Source: Streptomyces sp. AP-93
Lineage (GTDB): Bacteria > Actinomycetota > Actinomycetes > Streptomycetales > Streptomycetaceae
Direction: 5' to 3'
DNA: 64,000 nucleotides
Assembly: GCF_022808175.1 (NCBI RefSeq)
Contig: NZ_JALGBX010000006.1
Span: 186,001-250,000, forward strand
The notes beneath the pieces are model-generated. The model saw only the letters and a list, made by a program, of their open reading frames with translations, was not told where the DNA came from and did no database searches. The translations under genes were made by a program, and so were the position numbers. Shown here piece by piece: positions 61,166-64,000 of this stretch (positions are counted from its first letter, which is position 1; each line of letters begins with the position of its first letter).

Positions 61166-62919
61166 CAGTACTTACGCTCCATCGGCTGGTAGCGGGTGAC
61201 GACGACCGGCTTGTAGTCCAGGCGGACCGAATCCTGGCCGTTGTCGTCGACCTCGCGGTACGCCATGGTGTGGCGCATGAAGTTGACGTCGTCGCGGTTC
61301 GGGTAGTCCTCGCGGTAGTGACCGCCGCGGGACTCCTTGCGCGCCAGCGCGGACACGGCCATGACCTCGGCCAGGTCGAGCAGGTTGCCCAGCTCGATGG
61401 CTTCCAGCAGGTCCGTGTTGAAGCGCTTGCCCTTGTCCTGGACGGACACGTTCTTGTAGCGCGCGCGCAGCTCCGCGATCTTCTCGACCGCGGTCTTGAT
61501 CGTCTGCTCGGTGCGGAACACCATCACGCAGGCGTCCATCGTCTCCTGGAGCTCCAGGCGCAGGTCCGCGACCCGCTCGTTGCCCGTGGAGGAGCGCAGC
61601 TGCTCGACCAGGTCGATGACCTGCTGCGCCGGGTTCTCGGGCAGCTCGACGTAGTCGTGGGCGTGGGCGTACGCGGCCGCCGCGATGCCCGAGCGCTTGC
61701 CGAAGACGTTGATGTCCAGCAGCGAGTTGGTGCCCAGGCGGTTCGCGCCGTGCACCGACACGCACGCGACCTCGCCGGCCGCGTACAGGCCCGGGACGAC
61801 GGTGGTGTTGTCCATGAGGACCTCACCCTCGACGTTCGTCGGGATGCCGCCCATGGCGTAGTGCGCGGTGGGCTGGATCGGGATCGGGTCCGTGTACGGC
61901 TCGATGCCCAGGTACGTACGGGCGAACTCGGTGATGTCCGGGAGCTTCGCGTCGAGCTGCTCCGGCGGCAGGTGGGTCAGGTCCAGGTACACGTGGTCAC
62001 CGGCGGGACCGCAGCCGCGGCCCTCACGGATCTCGGTGTAGATGGAGCGCGAGACGACGTCACGGGACGCGAGGTCCTTCATGACCGGCGCGTACTTCTC
62101 CATGAAGCGCTCGCCGTCCTTGTTGCGCAGGATGCCGCCCTCACCGCGGGCGCCCTCCGTCAGCAGGATGCCCATGCGCCAGATGCCCGTCGGGTGGAAC
62201 TGGAAGAACTCCATGTCCTCCAGCGGCAGGCCGCGGCGGTAGCAGGCCGCCTGGCCGTCACCCGTGAGGGTGTGCGCGTTGGAGGTCACCTTGAAGAACT
62301 TGCCGGTGCCGCCGGAGGCGTAGATGACGGACTTCGCCTGGAACACGTGGATCTCGCCGGTGGCGAGCTCGTACGCGACCACGCCGGCCGACTTCTTGAC
62401 GCCGTCCTCCTCGACCAGGAGCTGGTCCAGGACGTAGAACTCGTTGAAGAACTCCACGCCCTCCTTGACGCAGTTCTGGTACAGCGTCTGGAGGATCATG
62501 TGGCCGGTGCGGTCCGCGGCGTAGCAGGACCGGCGGACCGGCGCCTCGCCGTGGTTGCGGGAGTGCCCGCCGAAGCGGCGCTGGTCGATGGTGCCGTCCG
62601 GGGTGCGGTTGAACGGCAGGCCCATCTTCTCGAGGTCGAGGACCGCGTCGATGGCCTCCTTCGCCAGGATCTCGGCGGCGTCCTGGTCGACCAGGTAGTC
62701 ACCGCCCTTGACCGTGTCGAAGGTGTGCCACTCCCAGTTGTCGTCCTCCACGTTGGCGAGCGCGGCGGCCATGCCGCCCTGCGCGGCGCCCGTGTGGGAG
62801 CGGGTGGGGTAGAGCTTGGTCAGCACGGCGGTGCGGCTGCGCTTCGTCGACTCGATGGCGGCGCGCATGCCTGCGCCGCCCGCCCCGACGATGACGGTGT
62901 CGTACTTGTGGATCTTCAT
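61165..62919 (-). CDS. sdhA: Succinate dehydrogenase flavoprotein subunit
   Basis: SdhA oxidises succinate to fumarate in the TCA cycle. The 584-residue protein starts MKIHKYDTVIVGAGGAGMRA (FAD-binding), has the histidine for covalent FAD in RSHTGAAQGGMAAAL, the catalytic FGGHSRNHGEAPVRRSCYA segment, and HYAMGGIPTNVEGEVL and NRLGTNSLLDINVFGKRSG. ATG 62919 is the family start. It lies 23 bases after sdhD. Confidence 0.97.
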   Translation of the reverse strand: MKIHKYDTVIVGAGGAGMRAAIESTKRSRTAVLTKLYPTRSHTGAAQGGMAAALANVEDDNWEWHTFDTVKGGDYLVDQDAAEILAKEAIDAVLDLEKMGLPFNRTPDGTIDQRRFGGHSRNHGEAPVRRSCYAADRTGHMILQTLYQNCVKEGVEFFNEFYVLDQLLVEEDGVKKSAGVVAYELATGEIHVFQAKSVIYASGGTGKFFKVTSNAHTLTGDGQAACYRRGLPLEDMEFFQFHPTGIWRMGILLTEGARGEGGILRNKDGERFMEKYAPVMKDLASRDVVSRSIYTEIREGRGCGPAGDHVYLDLTHLPPEQLDAKLPDITEFARTYLGIEPYTDPIPIQPTAHYAMGGIPTNVEGEVLMDNTTVVPGLYAAGEVACVSVHGANRLGTNSLLDINVFGKRSGIAAAAYAHAHDYVELPENPAQQVIDLVEQLRSSTGNERVADLRLELQETMDACVMVFRTEQTIKTAVEKIAELRARYKNVSVQDKGKRFNTDLLEAIELGNLLDLAEVMAVSALARKESRGGHYREDYPNRDDVNFMRHTMAYREVDDNGQDSVRLDYKPVVVTRYQPMERKY

Positions 62920-62942
62920 TGGTTTCGCCTCAGCCCCGTTGC

Positions 62943-63425
62943 CTAGCGGATGTTCGGGTCGAAGGTGAAGATCACCAGCGTGCCCAGAAGAATGGTGAAC
63001 ACCGTGGCGGTGTAGAGCAGGCCCTTGAGCCACAGACGCGTGTTGGCGCGCTCCGCGTAGTCGTTGATGACGGTACGCAGACCGTTCGCGCCGTGCAGCA
63101 TCGCGAGCCACAGCATCAGCAGGTCCCAGCCCTGCCAGAACGGGGAGGCCCAGCGGCCCGCCACGAAGGCGAAGCCGATCTTGGAGACGCCGCCGTCGAG
63201 GACGAGCTGGATCAGCAGGTGGCCGATGACGAGGACGACGAGCACGATGCCCGAGAGGCGCATGAAGAGCCACGCGACCATCTCGAAGTTGCCGCGGGTC
63301 GAGCGCGGCGTCTTGCTGGTGCGCTTGCGCGGGGCCTCGATGTACGGCGCCGGGTTGTCGACGTCGTAGAGGGACACGCCCTCCACGTCACCGATGCCCT
63401 TTTCGAAAGAAGTGTCAGAAGACAT
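62943..63425 (-). CDS. sdhD: Succinate dehydrogenase membrane anchor subunit
   Basis: A 160-residue hydrophobic subunit with three membrane helices (WLFMRLSGIVLVVLVIGHLL, PFWQGWDLLMLWLAMLHGAN and LLYTATVFTILLGTLVIFTF) and family contacts RGNFEMVAWLFMRLSG and HGANGLRTVINDY, the latter near the quinone/heme site. ATG 63425 follows sdhC by five bases. Confidence 0.93.
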   Translation of the reverse strand: MSSDTSFEKGIGDVEGVSLYDVDNPAPYIEAPRKRTSKTPRSTRGNFEMVAWLFMRLSGIVLVVLVIGHLLIQLVLDGGVSKIGFAFVAGRWASPFWQGWDLLMLWLAMLHGANGLRTVINDYAERANTRLWLKGLLYTATVFTILLGTLVIFTFDPNIR

Positions 63426-63430
63426 GCGTG

Positions 63431-63811
63431 TCACTTCCCGAAGAGTTCGAGGTAAGCGTGTCCGAGGACGGGGTACAGGGCCCCGACCATCAGCACGACC
63501 CAGATGCCCACCACGGTCCAGAGCATCTGCTTCTGGTAGCGGGGGCCCTTGGACCAGAAGTCCACGGCGATGACACGGAGACCGTTGAGCGCGTGGAACA
63601 GGATTGCGGCGACGAGGCCGTACTCCAGCAGCGCGACGATCGGAGTCTTGTAGGTAGCCACGACATCGTCGTACGCCTCGGGGGAGACGCGGACGAGAGC
63701 GGTGTCGAGGACGTGTACGAACAGGAAGAAGAAAATGAGGACGCCGGTGACTCGATGAGCCACCCAGGACCACATTCCTTCCCGGCCGCGGTACAACGTT
63801 CCAGCCGGCAC
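63431..63811 (-). CDS. sdhC: Succinate dehydrogenase cytochrome b556 subunit
   Basis: A 126-residue membrane subunit with three helices. WSWVAHRVTGVLIFFFLFVH, then VLDTALVRVSP, and ILFHALNGLRVIAVDFW contain the conserved Ser/Arg of the quinone site and histidines that can ligate heme b. It is the first gene of sdhCDAB; GGAGGG lies upstream of its start. Confidence 0.93.
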   Translation of the reverse strand: MPAGTLYRGREGMWSWVAHRVTGVLIFFFLFVHVLDTALVRVSPEAYDDVVATYKTPIVALLEYGLVAAILFHALNGLRVIAVDFWSKGPRYQKQMLWTVVGIWVVLMVGALYPVLGHAYLELFGK

Positions 63812-64000
63812 GGAAAACCCTCCGGAAGCGGGGCGGGGGCCAGCCGGCTTCTTTGTCGGTCGGGCCCGGCCGGGTACGGTCCTCCGGCCCCGGACATCGT
63901 AGCGACGCTTTGTCGGTTCCCTTGCGCGGGGGCCATCGGTGTGATCAAACAGGCACGGACGGACTATCCCACAGGGGCGAATAGCCCGAATTCGGCAGCA
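63812..64000 (-). promoter_or_regulatory. sdhCDAB promoter region
   Basis: No gene is present up to the window edge. On the minus strand TACGAT (63896-63901) fits an actinobacterial -10 box, about 85 bases before the sdhC start; a matching -35 is not clear. A second candidate, GATAGT, lies near 63964. Confidence 0.3.

Overview
The window is chromosomal DNA of a Streptomyces-type actinomycete. Base composition is very high in G+C, GTG and ATG starts alternate, genes overlap at ATGA or GTGA, and the proteins are typical streptomycete families (DUF3017, PerM/DUF6350, MocR-type regulators, Pro/Gly-rich membrane proteins). From memory, the gene order sucC-sucD ... purN-purH ... folD ... mdh ... 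glyA ... trpS ... sdhCDAB follows the corresponding S. coelicolor segment, and sucCD-perM-purNH is also kept near each other in mycobacteria.

Layout. 1-4.6 kb: end of a MoxR-type ATPase gene, a DUF5682 gene and a VWA gene, an ATPase/VWA partner system, with a repeat-rich gap before the VWA gene. 5-7.1 kb: sucCD with a CRP-like palindrome upstream and a strong terminator. 7.2-16.6 kb: an XRE/sigma-like/membrane fusion regulator, perM, purN-purH, folD and several membrane proteins. 16.7-19 kb: a large TnpB-like RuvC nuclease gene and a TnpB right-end/omega-RNA-like structure, lying directly upstream of mdh. 19-38.8 kb: mdh, a three-gene membrane operon, a carboxymuconolactone decarboxylase/MocR divergent pair, a DMT transporter, a YgiB/YgiC-like pair, rocD, glyA behind a ZTP riboswitch, trpS, a 2H phosphoesterase, a YihY protein, a D-Ala-D-Ala carboxypeptidase, a metallophosphoesterase and a peptide-binding protein.

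38.8-54.5 kb is an accessory and partly decayed region. It holds a PIN-domain protein, a lipoprotein, fragments that look like conjugative-element genes (relaxase-type WP repeats, a lytic transglycosylase/NlpC protein cut at its N-terminus), a 1,161-codon multidomain protein with NUDIX, ADP-ribosyltransferase-like and nucleotidyltransferase-like parts, a PHP phosphoesterase operon, a gene with TTA as its second codon, the C-terminal remnant of hrpB, remnants of two recombinases, and a complete 868-bp IS5-type element. The fusion protein and the TnpB locus are the best candidates for something undescribed.

54.5-64 kb returns to core genes: a TetR regulator with two matching operator palindromes upstream of a DCC/membrane-protein operon, a Uma2 protein, a DUF4132 protein, and the sdhCDAB operon reading toward it.

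Three repeat families recur: a short unit built round CCTCAAACGCCGG, a ~115-nt palindromic element (two copies), and a CTGGGGCTCCGCCCCAGACCCC-type unit that is intergenic twice and lies once inside a coding sequence. Starts were chosen by frame, RBS and family N-terminus; alternatives are stated where the choice is open. No tRNA, rRNA or CRISPR array was recognised.
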